Assembly: GCF_033954835.1 (NCBI RefSeq)
Contig: NZ_CP121471.1
Span: 5,353,121-5,417,120 of the forward strand
Reading direction: 5' to 3'
Origin: Thiorhodovibrio frisius
GTDB lineage: Bacteria > Pseudomonadota > Gammaproteobacteria > Chromatiales > Chromatiaceae
DNA length: 64,000 nucleotides
This document shows positions 49,310-57,335 of this stretch, in pieces. How positions within the stretch are numbered: the stretch's first letter is position 1; each line of letters starts with the position of its first letter. The notes beneath the pieces are model-generated. The model made no database searches, was not told the DNA's origin, and saw nothing but the letters and a program-made list of their open reading frames with translations. The translations under genes and the position numbers were made by a program.

Positions 49310-51672
49310 CGGAGCAACAGCTCCTCCAGGTCTTGCAGCGGCATCGGGCGGGCGAGAAAAAAGCCTTGGACGGCGGGGCAGCCGTGCTGGCGGAGGAAGT
49401 CGAGCTGGGCTTGGGTTTCAACCCCCTCAGCCACGACCGACAGGCCGTGGGTCTGGGCCAAACGAAGAATAGAGAGCACCATGGCAGCTTCCTGTTCGCA
49501 GCCAGGCAGATCGGCGACGAAGGACCGGTCGATCTTGAGGGTGTCGATAGGTAGGCGGCGCAGATAACTCAGAGCCGAGTAGCCAGTGCCAAAATCGTCG
49601 AGGGCGATGGCGAAGCCGGCAGCGCGCAAGGACTCGAGCAGTGCCAGCGCCTTGGCGTCGTCCTGGATCAGCACGGATTCGGTGATTTCGAGTTCAAGCA
49701 AGTGCACCGGCAGCTGGTACTGGCCGACCAACTCAAGCACCCGAGAGATGAGTTTAGGCCGCAACTGGCGCGCCGAGAGGTTGACCGCCAGACGCAGGGG
49801 CGGGATGCCCCGTTCAAGCCAAGCATGCAGGGTAGCGCACGCGGTTTCCAGCACCCAGTCGCCGATTTCGTGGATCAGGCCGGTTTCTTCGGCCACTGGA
49901 ATAAATTTGGCCGGAGAAACCATGCCATGTTCGTGGTGCTGCCAGCGCAGCAGCACCTCGGCCGCCTGCATCTTGCCGCTGGCAAGCTCGAACTGCGGCT
50001 GAAAGTACAGCAGCAACTCACCGCGGTGTAGAGCCTCGCGCAGGTCCTCTTCAAGGTGATGGCGTTCGCGCGCGCGCTGGTTCATATCGGCCGCGAAAAA
50101 CAAGTATCCATGTTCACTGTCAGGCATCTGGCGCAGTCGGCGCATGGCGATGCCAGCATGGCGCAACAAGCTGTCGGAATCCTTGCCATCTTCTGGGAAC
50201 ACAGCCACGCCAATGCTGGCTGTGATGCTCAGCGTTTCCTGCGACTGCTCGGAATGGGCAAGGATAAAGGGCTCTTGCAACACCCGCAGCAACTTGTCCG
50301 CGACAATGCTGGCATGTTCGCGCTGAGCAATATCGAACAGCGCGATGACGAATTCATCCGGCCCACAGCGGGCGACCACGTCCTCGGCACGCAGGGCAGT
50401 GCGGATACGCCCGGCGATCTGCACCAGCAGCTCATCGCCCGCCGACACGCCAAGGCCGTCGTTGATGCGTTTGAAACGATCAATATCCACCAGCATCAGG
50501 GCGCCATAGGTGCTCATTCGCTTGGCTTCCTCAAGCGCCTGCGTCAGCAGAATACGCAGCATTGAGCGGTTGGGCAGGCCGGTTAGGCCATCGAAATTGG
50601 CCAGCTGGTAGATTTTCTCCTTGTCCTCCTGGCGCTCGGAGACATCCATCAGCAGCGCGATGAAGTGCGTGAGTTTCCCCTCCATGTTGCGCACCGCGCT
50701 GAACGACAGCCAGCAGGGGAAAATATTCTCGCCATTGCGACTACAGCGAATCTCACCAAACCAATGATCTTCACGCCCGGCCTGATTGCGCAGGGTGTGC
50801 CAAAAGTCGGCGTCGTAGCGTCGGCAGTAGATAAAATCGTGCTCGCGACCGACGAGTTCGTCGGCTGAGCGGCCGAACAGGCGCGCAAAGGCGCGGTTGA
50901 CCGACACAATGCGCCCATTGGCATTGGTCACCATGATGGCTTCTTCGCTGTACTCGAAAATGGCGGACTGAAGCCTGAGTTTTTCTTCCGCATTGATGCG
51001 TTCGGTCGCGTCGATCAGGTAGCCGACCAGACCTTCGGGCTCGCCGGCTTCATCAACCAGCAGCGACAGGTAAATGCTGGCCCAGAAAATGGACCCGTCA
51101 CGACGTTTGCGCCGCACCAGCATTTCGCGGCTGTTGCCGCTGTCGCCGGCCTCGGCCAGCAGGCTGTCTTCCTCATCGGCATCGGCATAGAGAAAAAGCA
51201 CATGTCGACCAAGGGCTTTTTCCTTTGGGTAGCCAAACATCTGTTCTGCACCGCGGTTCCAGCTGCGGATGTAGCCATCGAGGTCCATGCCAATGACGGA
51301 GTTATTGATTGCATCGAGCATGCGCCGATGCTGACTCAATGCCTGGCAGCAGGGTTGCTCGGCAGCGCCAACGCGGCTGAGCGCGTCGGCAAGCAGGGCC
51401 AGCAGGGGGGCAAGGAGCGCGGCGCTAGCCGGGGATGGGGACTTAGCAAGCGCCAGGATCAGCTCGCTGCCCGGCGCCACTCGCCACTGCCACAGCAACT
51501 GCTGCTCGCGCGCGCTGGCAACCCAAACAGGTGGTTGCTGTGCAGGCCAGGCATCGCTGCCGCTCAGCGCAAGCCAGAAGTCATCTGGTGCCAGCGCCGC
51601 AGTGAGTTGTTGCTTGAACCAAGACAGCAGAGCGTCAGCGTCGCCAGCGGGTACCGCTAGAGATTCGACCAT
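49306..51672 (-). CDS. PAS-PAS-GGDEF-EAL protein, probable c-di-GMP phosphodiesterase
   Basis: A 788-residue signalling protein without clear membrane helices. An N-terminal region (1-110) of unknown type precedes PAS 1 (MLDAINNSVIGMDLDGYIRS) and PAS 2 (IFEYSEEAIMVTNANGRIVS). The GGDEF-type domain (about 350-510) has CGPDEF near 436 in place of GGDEF and is probably not a cyclase. The EAL domain (about 525-785) keeps EVLLRW near 572, NLSARQL, ELEITES, DDFGTGYSALSYLRRLPIDT, LKIDRSF and VVAEGVET, so c-di-GMP hydrolysis is expected. It lies downstream of an HDOD gene and a hybrid kinase on the same strand. Confidence 0.92.
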   Translation of the reverse strand: MVESLAVPAGDADALLSWFKQQLTAALAPDDFWLALSGSDAWPAQQPPVWVASAREQQLLWQWRVAPGSELILALAKSPSPASAALLAPLLALLADALSRVGAAEQPCCQALSQHRRMLDAINNSVIGMDLDGYIRSWNRGAEQMFGYPKEKALGRHVLFLYADADEEDSLLAEAGDSGNSREMLVRRKRRDGSIFWASIYLSLLVDEAGEPEGLVGYLIDATERINAEEKLRLQSAIFEYSEEAIMVTNANGRIVSVNRAFARLFGRSADELVGREHDFIYCRRYDADFWHTLRNQAGREDHWFGEIRCSRNGENIFPCWLSFSAVRNMEGKLTHFIALLMDVSERQEDKEKIYQLANFDGLTGLPNRSMLRILLTQALEEAKRMSTYGALMLVDIDRFKRINDGLGVSAGDELLVQIAGRIRTALRAEDVVARCGPDEFVIALFDIAQREHASIVADKLLRVLQEPFILAHSEQSQETLSITASIGVAVFPEDGKDSDSLLRHAGIAMRRLRQMPDSEHGYLFFAADMNQRARERHHLEEDLREALHRGELLLYFQPQFELASGKMQAAEVLLRWQHHEHGMVSPAKFIPVAEETGLIHEIGDWVLETACATLHAWLERGIPPLRLAVNLSARQLRPKLISRVLELVGQYQLPVHLLELEITESVLIQDDAKALALLESLRAAGFAIALDDFGTGYSALSYLRRLPIDTLKIDRSFVADLPGCEQEAAMVLSILRLAQTHGLSVVAEGVETQAQLDFLRQHGCPAVQGFFLARPMPLQDLEELLLR

Positions 51673-51769
51673 GGATTCTCATCCTTGCGGCGCGTGCCCC
51701 GAATTCAAACCGGTGTAATCGGGAGCGGCGCGCGATGGAAGACAAGCCTGAATTGGCGTTTGGCGGTTT

Positions 51770-52933
51770 TCAATCGCCGGCAGGCGAGGAAAATGATTCC
51801 ACCCAGAATAAGGTTTCGAGCTGTAACTGCATCAGTGTAAGCACATTAAAAGAAAAATTGTGTGACAGATTGCAAAGCCGATCCATGTCCCGCAATTCGA
51901 TCGCCTGAGCGAGTGCCAGCAGATCCCCCAAGGGACCCTGTTGCTTGACCAGGGCAGCAAGAATGTCCTCGGCCAATGCCAGCGGCTCGAGCAGAGTTGC
52001 CAAGCTTTCGTCGAGCAGCACGTCGATCAGCGAGAACACGCCAGTCATGAAGGCGCGGTCGCTGAGCTCCGCACTCCAGTTTAGGTATTGGCCAATGCGC
52101 TCCATCAGCCGCCCGCGAAAGGCCGAATGCCACAGCAGAATGTTGACCTCACCCTTGCTGGTCTGGCGGGTGAACATCAGCAGCTGTAGCCAGCGTTGGA
52201 GTTGGCGGCGGCCAAGCAGCGTAATGGCATGGCGAAAGTTGGTTGCGGGCGTCCGCAGATTAAGCGCCGGAGAGTTGACCAGATTGAGCAGATCGAATGC
52301 TAGCCGCGGCTGGCTCTTGAACAGCGACTCGAGCTCGTCGGTATCAGCATCGCTGGTGACCAGGCCGAGCAGGCGGGTCAGGGCGATTTGATCGGCCTTG
52401 GGTTGTTTTCCCCCGGGACGCTGGTTGCCCGTCAGGAGAAAGCCTTCCCAGCCGAGATCAGCCAAGGGCTGGCATTCTTGCCAGCCGGCAAGCCCATCGG
52501 CCAGCGCGGGCGTGGCACCCACCGGGCCGGCTGCATCGGTAACCACAAGCCAGTTGCATCCGCTGACCCCGGCTAACTCCTTGTGCGTGCCGCGTACGCC
52601 ACAGAGCAGCCCCTCAGGCGGGGGTTTGGTAGGAGCCGGCACTGCCGCCGGGCGCACCAGGATTTGCTCGCACGGCGGAGCAAGAGGCAGGTCCAGCGGC
52701 AGATAAGGGCGCAGATGGCCGGTATGATCGTGCAGAAAAAGCCATTCTGGCGGTTTTTCGCGCAGATGGTCGCGCAGCAGTTCGGCAATGGTGCCGGCCT
52801 GATCGCTGCTGCTGGCAATCTCCACCCACATACCATTGCGGCGGCGGCGGTGGTCGAAGACTGGGGCGATCAGCGCCCCGGTCCCCTGGACCACACGCGG
52901 ATCGAGTGCCCCGCCCTCGGTGCTGGTGGTCAT
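51770..52933 (-). CDS. HDOD-domain protein, YuxH-like
   Basis: A 387-residue protein. The C-terminal half (about 185-380) is an HDOD domain: QIALTRLLGLVTSDADTDEL, LLNLVNSPALNLRTP, FRHAITLLGRRQLQRWLQLL and FMTGVFSLIDVLLDESLATL. The first 180 residues align in position with the degenerate EAL domain of YuxH-type proteins but keep no EAL catalytic residue, so I treat them as a non-catalytic sensor. It is likely a c-di-GMP-linked adaptor. It sits between the PAS-GGDEF-EAL gene and the hybrid kinase, all on the minus strand; a 15-bp tandem repeat lies just upstream. Confidence 0.8.
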   Translation of the reverse strand: MTTSTEGGALDPRVVQGTGALIAPVFDHRRRRNGMWVEIASSSDQAGTIAELLRDHLREKPPEWLFLHDHTGHLRPYLPLDLPLAPPCEQILVRPAAVPAPTKPPPEGLLCGVRGTHKELAGVSGCNWLVVTDAAGPVGATPALADGLAGWQECQPLADLGWEGFLLTGNQRPGGKQPKADQIALTRLLGLVTSDADTDELESLFKSQPRLAFDLLNLVNSPALNLRTPATNFRHAITLLGRRQLQRWLQLLMFTRQTSKGEVNILLWHSAFRGRLMERIGQYLNWSAELSDRAFMTGVFSLIDVLLDESLATLLEPLALAEDILAALVKQQGPLGDLLALAQAIELRDMDRLCNLSHNFSFNVLTLMQLQLETLFWVESFSSPAGD

Positions 52934-52955
52934 GATGTTTGACTCCGTTGCTAAA

Positions 52956-53030
52956 GACCAAAACTCTGGGGACCAAAATTCTGGGGGCCAAAATTGTGGG
53001 GAGCAATCTTGTGGGAAGCGCGATGATGGG
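52956..53030. repeat. 15-bp tandem repeat, five degenerate units
   Basis: Units gaccaaaactctggg, gaccaaaattctggg, ggccaaaattgtggg, gagcaatcttgtggg and a more diverged fifth. It fills the leader of the HDOD gene (start 52933) and lies 120 nt from the 3' end of the hybrid kinase gene. The 15-bp period equals five codons. A plus-strand frame reads like pentapeptide repeats (TKILG, AKIVG, SNLVG), probably by chance. Confidence 0.85.
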
Positions 53031-53149
53031 GAGCAATTACCAAGCTAGTGTAGCAAAGCGAGCACTATCACGCCGCGAGGCTGTTCGCATTTTGCATCAC
53101 AGTTGGGCCGCGTTTGCGGTCAGATTCCGAGATGGAATTTGGATGCGCG

Positions 53150-55612
53150 TTAAGCTGCGCTTTGTTCTGCTTGGGGTTCTGCTTGGGGTTCTGCTTGGGG
53201 TTCTGCTTGGGGCTCGGTCGCTCGTTCGGCCATGACCCTGGAGATCGCTTGGGCGAGATCGTGAATGTCGACCGGTTTAGTCACATAGGCATCGAAACCA
53301 ACCGCGATTCCACGCTGGATATCGTCCTTGGTGGCATTCGCCGTGACCGCAACGACCGGAATGTCCGCAGTTCGCGTATCGGTGCGCAGGCCGTTCAAAA
53401 CCTGGTAACCATTCATGCCGACCATGTGGATATCGAGCAGGATCAGATCGGGCTGCTCGCGCTGCGCCAGTTCCAGCCCCTGTTGACCATTGCTGGCGCT
53501 GATGGTGCGCAGTTGCGGGTAGCGCGCCAGCATGCGATCCATCAACCTGAGGTTGGCGGCGTTGTCTTCGATTTGTAACAGGCAACGCACGCTTGGCGGG
53601 AGATCAGGCCAGGCTATGTGGTCCTCGAGCGCATGTTCTTCCGCATCGGCAACAAGGCCAATACAAGCAGGCGGGAGTTCCATCCAGAAGCAACTGCCCT
53701 CCCCGAGCTGACTGGTCGCGCCGATGGTACCGCCCATGGCCTCAATCAGACGGCGGCAGACGGCGAGTCCAATCCCTGTGCCTTCGCGGTCAGTGTCGCG
53801 CGCCAGCCGCGAAAAGGGGGTGAACAGTCCAGCAATGTCCTCGTTGTCGATGCCAAGCCCGGTATCTGTCACCTCAATGCGAATGCGACCCGCCTCTGTC
53901 CCTGCCGCCGTCACCCTGACCAGGCCACCGGCGCTGTTGTACTTGACCGCGTTGGACAACAGATTGATCAGCACTTGCTTCAGGCGCACCCGGTCGGCGA
54001 GGACGGTCATGTCCTCGAGTGGACCACACTCCAGGCGAATCTGATGCTCACGCGATTGGGTTTCAATCATCGGCAGGCATTCACCGACCAGGTCGTTTAA
54101 AGCAATCGGGACAAGGCTCAGCTCAACGCTCCCGGATTCGACCCGCGCGAGATCCAGCACCTCGTTGATCAGGTGCAGCAGGTGTCTGCCGGCTTTAAGA
54201 ATTTCATCGACACTTTCAGCCTGATCGGCGTTGAGCTGGTCATCCTGTTCGAGCAGTTGCGCGAAGCCAAGCACGGCATTCATCGGGGTGCGCAACTCGT
54301 GGCTCATCAGAGACAGGAATTCAGACTTGGCACGGCTCGCCCGCTCGGCTTCATCCTTGGCCTGACGCAGGTCTTGTTCGATCTGTCGTCTCTTGGTGAC
54401 GTCGAGATGATTAATGACCGCGCGCGGATGTTCCTCGCTGGAGCCGCGCAGCGGGGTGACGCGCACCAAATGAACCTCTTCGCGGTTGCCCTGTTGGACC
54501 GCCACCTCGGTCTCGGCGGAGGAGGTAGAGGCATCGAGCACCGAACGCACAGCCTCTGCTAGACGTGCCATGTCGCAGCGACCAGCCTCGGCCAGGGCGT
54601 CACAAAAAGCAAGATAATTGCCGCCCGAGGCCAGACTCTTGGGGCGGTCGGGATGGCGGTAGGGATGGCGCTGCCAGGAGCGGTTGACGGAAATGATCGC
54701 GCCGTTTTCGTCCACCACGCAGATACGCGCATCGAGCGAGTCGATAATGGACTGAATCTGTTCGCGCGCGCGCTTTTCGATGAATTCGGCATGCTTTAGT
54801 GGAGTGATATCCTGAATCACACCCAGCATCCGCACCGGCGTGCCCTTGTCGTCGCAAATCAGGTTGGCGCGCGCGAGCATCCAGCGCTCGCTGCCATTCG
54901 GACGATGAATGCGGAACTCCTCGTCAAGAATGTCATTACCGCTGACGCAGTTTTCGATTGAGTTGGCTAAGCGCGCCCGGTCCAGCGGATGGGCAGCGGC
55001 CAGGAACTCCTGGAAGCCAAACTTCATCCGCGAGCTGGTGGAGCCCATGAGCTCTGCCACACGGTCCGACCAGTACACTTGGTCGTTTTGGAGATTCCAG
55101 TCCCACAGGCCAATGTTGGCGAAAGCCTGGCTGCGATTGAGACGTTCCTCACTGATGGCCGATGCGCGCAGGGTCTCCCGGATATGGCTCACATCAAGCG
55201 CGATGGCCGTCAGCGTCATGTCCTCTCCCTGGGGGGAAAGGGCGCTGTACAGCGTGATTGGAACCTGCTCACCGGTGTGGTTGATCAAGGGCAGATCAAG
55301 GTCGAACCCCTGGCCAGTATCGAAGGCGGTGGCAATCGCCTGTTGAAGTTCATCGCGAGGACGCCCGCTGAAAAAATCAAACAGCGTCATGTGCCGGATG
55401 TCATCGACAGCGTAGCCGCTGGCAAGACACAGCTGTTGGTTGTAGACCAGGAACTGGCCGAAGCGATCAATACTAAACAGGATCGCCGGCAGATAATCAA
55501 AGGCGGAACGCAGCTGATCGCGCTCGCGGCGCAGCTGGGTGTCGGCTTGAGATTGCGGAGCCTGTCGAGCTTGGTCGGCCACGGATTTTTGCAACTTTTG
55601 CAGATCGTGCAT
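53150..55612 (-). CDS. Hybrid sensor histidine kinase with PAS domains and a C-terminal receiver
   Basis: An 820-residue, apparently soluble, kinase. Three PAS-like modules (about 40-150, 155-275 and 285-395) start LRSAFDYLPAILFSIDRFGQ, NIGLWDWNLQNDQVYWSDRV and IIDSLDARICVVDENGAIIS. The phospho-acceptor H-box is SLMSHELRTPMNAVLGFAQL near 437, and the ATPase boxes include LINLLSNAVKYN, GLGIDNEDIAGLF and GTGIGLAVCRRLIEAMGGTI. The receiver (about 690-800) has phospho-Asp in DLILLDIHMVGMNGYQV near 722. The last 20 residues are a PQAE tetrapeptide repeat. ATG at 55612 is chosen over a TTG 20 codons up. No output regulator is adjacent. Confidence 0.92.
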   Translation of the reverse strand: MHDLQKLQKSVADQARQAPQSQADTQLRRERDQLRSAFDYLPAILFSIDRFGQFLVYNQQLCLASGYAVDDIRHMTLFDFFSGRPRDELQQAIATAFDTGQGFDLDLPLINHTGEQVPITLYSALSPQGEDMTLTAIALDVSHIRETLRASAISEERLNRSQAFANIGLWDWNLQNDQVYWSDRVAELMGSTSSRMKFGFQEFLAAAHPLDRARLANSIENCVSGNDILDEEFRIHRPNGSERWMLARANLICDDKGTPVRMLGVIQDITPLKHAEFIEKRAREQIQSIIDSLDARICVVDENGAIISVNRSWQRHPYRHPDRPKSLASGGNYLAFCDALAEAGRCDMARLAEAVRSVLDASTSSAETEVAVQQGNREEVHLVRVTPLRGSSEEHPRAVINHLDVTKRRQIEQDLRQAKDEAERASRAKSEFLSLMSHELRTPMNAVLGFAQLLEQDDQLNADQAESVDEILKAGRHLLHLINEVLDLARVESGSVELSLVPIALNDLVGECLPMIETQSREHQIRLECGPLEDMTVLADRVRLKQVLINLLSNAVKYNSAGGLVRVTAAGTEAGRIRIEVTDTGLGIDNEDIAGLFTPFSRLARDTDREGTGIGLAVCRRLIEAMGGTIGATSQLGEGSCFWMELPPACIGLVADAEEHALEDHIAWPDLPPSVRCLLQIEDNAANLRLMDRMLARYPQLRTISASNGQQGLELAQREQPDLILLDIHMVGMNGYQVLNGLRTDTRTADIPVVAVTANATKDDIQRGIAVGFDAYVTKPVDIHDLAQAISRVMAERATEPQAEPQAEPQAEPQAEQSAA
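53165..53212. repeat. 12-bp tandem repeat, four perfect units
   Basis: Four exact copies of ttctgcttgggg at the 3' end of the hybrid kinase gene. On the coding strand they give a Pro-Gln-Ala-Glu repeat just before the stop. The perfect identity suggests recent slippage; copy-number changes would alter tail length without a frameshift. Confidence 0.95.
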
Positions 55613-56112
55613 GGATTCGGAAATTTTGCGGCTGTCTAGATGATGCGTGTTTGGCCGGGCAGGACGCAACAATGCTTCAGCTGGACGGCGGTCTTAATCT
55701 GGCTCGCTCGGTCAGATGTTTGACGATAACGATCTTTCGGAGAGTTGACAATGCCGGATCACAATCAGCGCTGGTCTTTTGCGCCGAAGGCCTGCCCGAA
55801 AATTTATAGTTGTGGCCAATTCCTTGCGCGCAACCCTGCGCGTCTTCCCTGCGCATGTGCCTGACTGGAAGATTGCTCAAAATGGGCAAGGTCTTCAGTC
55901 GCTCAACAACGCTCGCTACGCTGATTAACGCAGGCACCAAGTCTTCGCGCTCCCCCTCTATCATCATAATGTTAAATATTAAATAGTAGTCGTAGTAACG
56001 CCTGTGCGTAACCGGAAAAAAGACAAAAATTGTATAATCTTCAGTCGATTGAGACCAGACGAGATGGTGGGCCAAGCGGCACTTGGGCTGTGGGTAAAAT
56101 GTCGATAGTTAT

Positions 56113-56142
56113 TTATCCACGGCTCTGCCGGACTTATCCACA
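56113..56142 (+). promoter_or_regulatory. Two DnaA-box sequences upstream of rpoH
   Basis: TTATCCACA, a perfect DnaA box, at 56134-56142, and ttatccacg (8 of 9) at 56113-56121. Both are in the same orientation with starts 21 nt apart, about two helical turns. They lie 270-300 nt before the rpoH start. In E. coli, DnaA binds boxes in the rpoH promoter region and represses two of its promoters, so the same control is plausible here. Confidence 0.6.
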
Positions 56143-56348
56143 GTCATGGCGGTAGGGTTCTCAACAGGTTTTTACAATCCTGATCGATCAGGGCCTCTGC
56201 GGCACGCGTTCCGCGATTTTCTTTGACGCATGAATCACTGTGCTGCTCCATCGCTGGGCTCTCTGTCAGGCCGACGTCAGCAAGACACTAGAGCGACAGG
56301 GGGGAACTTCCTGGACAGATTCTTCTCGAAAAACCCGAGATCTCCCTA

Positions 56349-56378
56349 TTGTCAATCAAGTTGAGCGGATGCTAGACT
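56349..56378 (+). promoter_or_regulatory. Candidate sigma-70-type promoter of rpoH
   Basis: TTGTCA (5 of 6 to the -35 consensus) and TAGACT (4 of 6 to the -10), with an 18-nt spacer, about 35 nt before the rpoH ATG. Sequence likeness only; other promoters further up are possible. Confidence 0.35.
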
Positions 56379-56412
56379 TAAATCCTGATAATTTTACTGG
56401 GGTATTGCCATC

Positions 56413-57261
56413 ATGAGCCACGCCATCGCTTCACGTCACTCGTTATCGACCGGAACCATCGACGCCTACATCAGTAGCTCGTACCAGATTCCGGTGCTAA
56501 CCCTTGAGGAAGAGCGCAGTCTGGCCGAACGGCTGCGCGACCATGGAGACATGGAAGCCGCGCGACGCCTGGTACTGTCGCACCTGCGCTTTGTCATTCG
56601 CATTGCCCGAGGCTACCTGGGCTACGGTCTGCCACTGCCCGATCTGATCCAGGAGGGTACGGTCGGTCTGATGAAGGCCGTGCGGCGCTTCGAGCCGGAT
56701 GTGGGCGTGCGCCTTGTGTCCTTCGCGGTGCACTGGATTCGCGCCGAAATCCATGAGTACATCCTGCGTAACTGGCGCATCGTCAAGGTTGCCACCACCA
56801 AGGCCCAGCGTAAGCTGTTTTTCAACCTGCGCAGCTCCAAAAAGCGCCTCGGGTGGTTTACCAAGCAGGAGGTGGACCAAGTAGCTGCCGATCTCGGCGT
56901 CAAACCCGAGACAGTGCTCGAGATGGAGTCCCGGCTGTCGAGTCATGACGCCGCCTTTGACGGCTACGAGGATGACGATGACGACTCGCCGTCGGCGCCC
57001 TCCACCTATCTGCCCGACATCCGCATGGAACCTGCCTCTCTACTCGAGCGCGAGGACGCTGAGAGTTATGAGCGCAAACGTCTCATGGCTGCGGTCGCCA
57101 GTCTCGATGAGCGCAGCAAGACGATTCTCAAAGAGCGCTGGCTGTCGGAGAAGAAACAAACCCTGCATGATCTAGCACAGCAATTTGGCGTCTCCGCCGA
57201 GCGCATCCGCCAGATCGAAAAAAATGCGATGAAAAAACTGCGGGTGCAGCTCGAACTCTAA
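56413..57261 (+). CDS. rpoH: RNA polymerase sigma-32 factor (heat shock)
   Basis: A 282-residue sigma factor. Region 2 reads [40 protein letters not shown] and [20 protein letters not shown]. The next block, [19 protein letters not shown], is the RpoH box that marks sigma-32 against the housekeeping and RpoS factors. Region 4 ends [20 protein letters not shown]. The acidic stretch [10 protein letters not shown] near 182 lies between regions 2/3 and 4. Sigma-32 drives chaperone and protease genes after heat or envelope stress. The ATG follows TGGGGTATTGCC. Upstream lie two DnaA boxes. The usual ftsX neighbour is absent. Confidence 0.95.
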   Translation: MSHAIASRHSLSTGTIDAYISSSYQIPVLTLEEERSLAERLRDHGDMEAARRLVLSHLRFVIRIARGYLGYGLPLPDLIQEGTVGLMKAVRRFEPDVGVRLVSFAVHWIRAEIHEYILRNWRIVKVATTKAQRKLFFNLRSSKKRLGWFTKQEVDQVAADLGVKPETVLEMESRLSSHDAAFDGYEDDDDDSPSAPSTYLPDIRMEPASLLEREDAESYERKRLMAAVASLDERSKTILKERWLSEKKQTLHDLAQQFGVSAERIRQIEKNAMKKLRVQLEL

Positions 57262-57297
57262 CGCGATCTTATCGACGCCAACCATCTGATTGGGCGA

Positions 57298-57321
57298 CAA
57301 TGGGGCATTGCGGGTTTTTTT
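57298..57321 (+). terminator. Weak candidate terminator after rpoH
   Basis: A short hairpin caatg-ggg-cattg followed by cggg and seven T residues (57315-57321), 37 nt after the rpoH stop. The five-pair stem is weak. It lies just before the ribosome site of the next gene, so read-through is likely. Confidence 0.3.
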
Positions 57322-57335
57322 CTCGGAGTGTCTCT

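Larger units (their letters stand above)
55613..56412. other. 800-nt intergenic region between the hybrid kinase and rpoH
   Basis: No convincing gene. A 132-codon minus-strand frame (55677-56075) lacks family likeness. The middle (about 55960-56060) is AT-richer than its surroundings. Two DnaA-box sequences lie at 56113-56142 and a candidate promoter at 56349-56378. The length is notable in a window where most gaps are under 200 nt and suggests complex control of rpoH and of the divergent kinase gene. Confidence 0.7.

Noticed and set aside
52939..53235. 98-codon plus-strand frame resembling a pentapeptide-repeat protein
   Set aside because: The likeness comes from a 15-bp tandem repeat, and the rest is antisense to the kinase gene and made of a 12-bp repeat.
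55677..56075. 132-codon minus-strand frame before rpoH
   Set aside because: Poor composition, no ribosome site, no recognised domain, and it crosses the AT-rich part of a regulatory gap.
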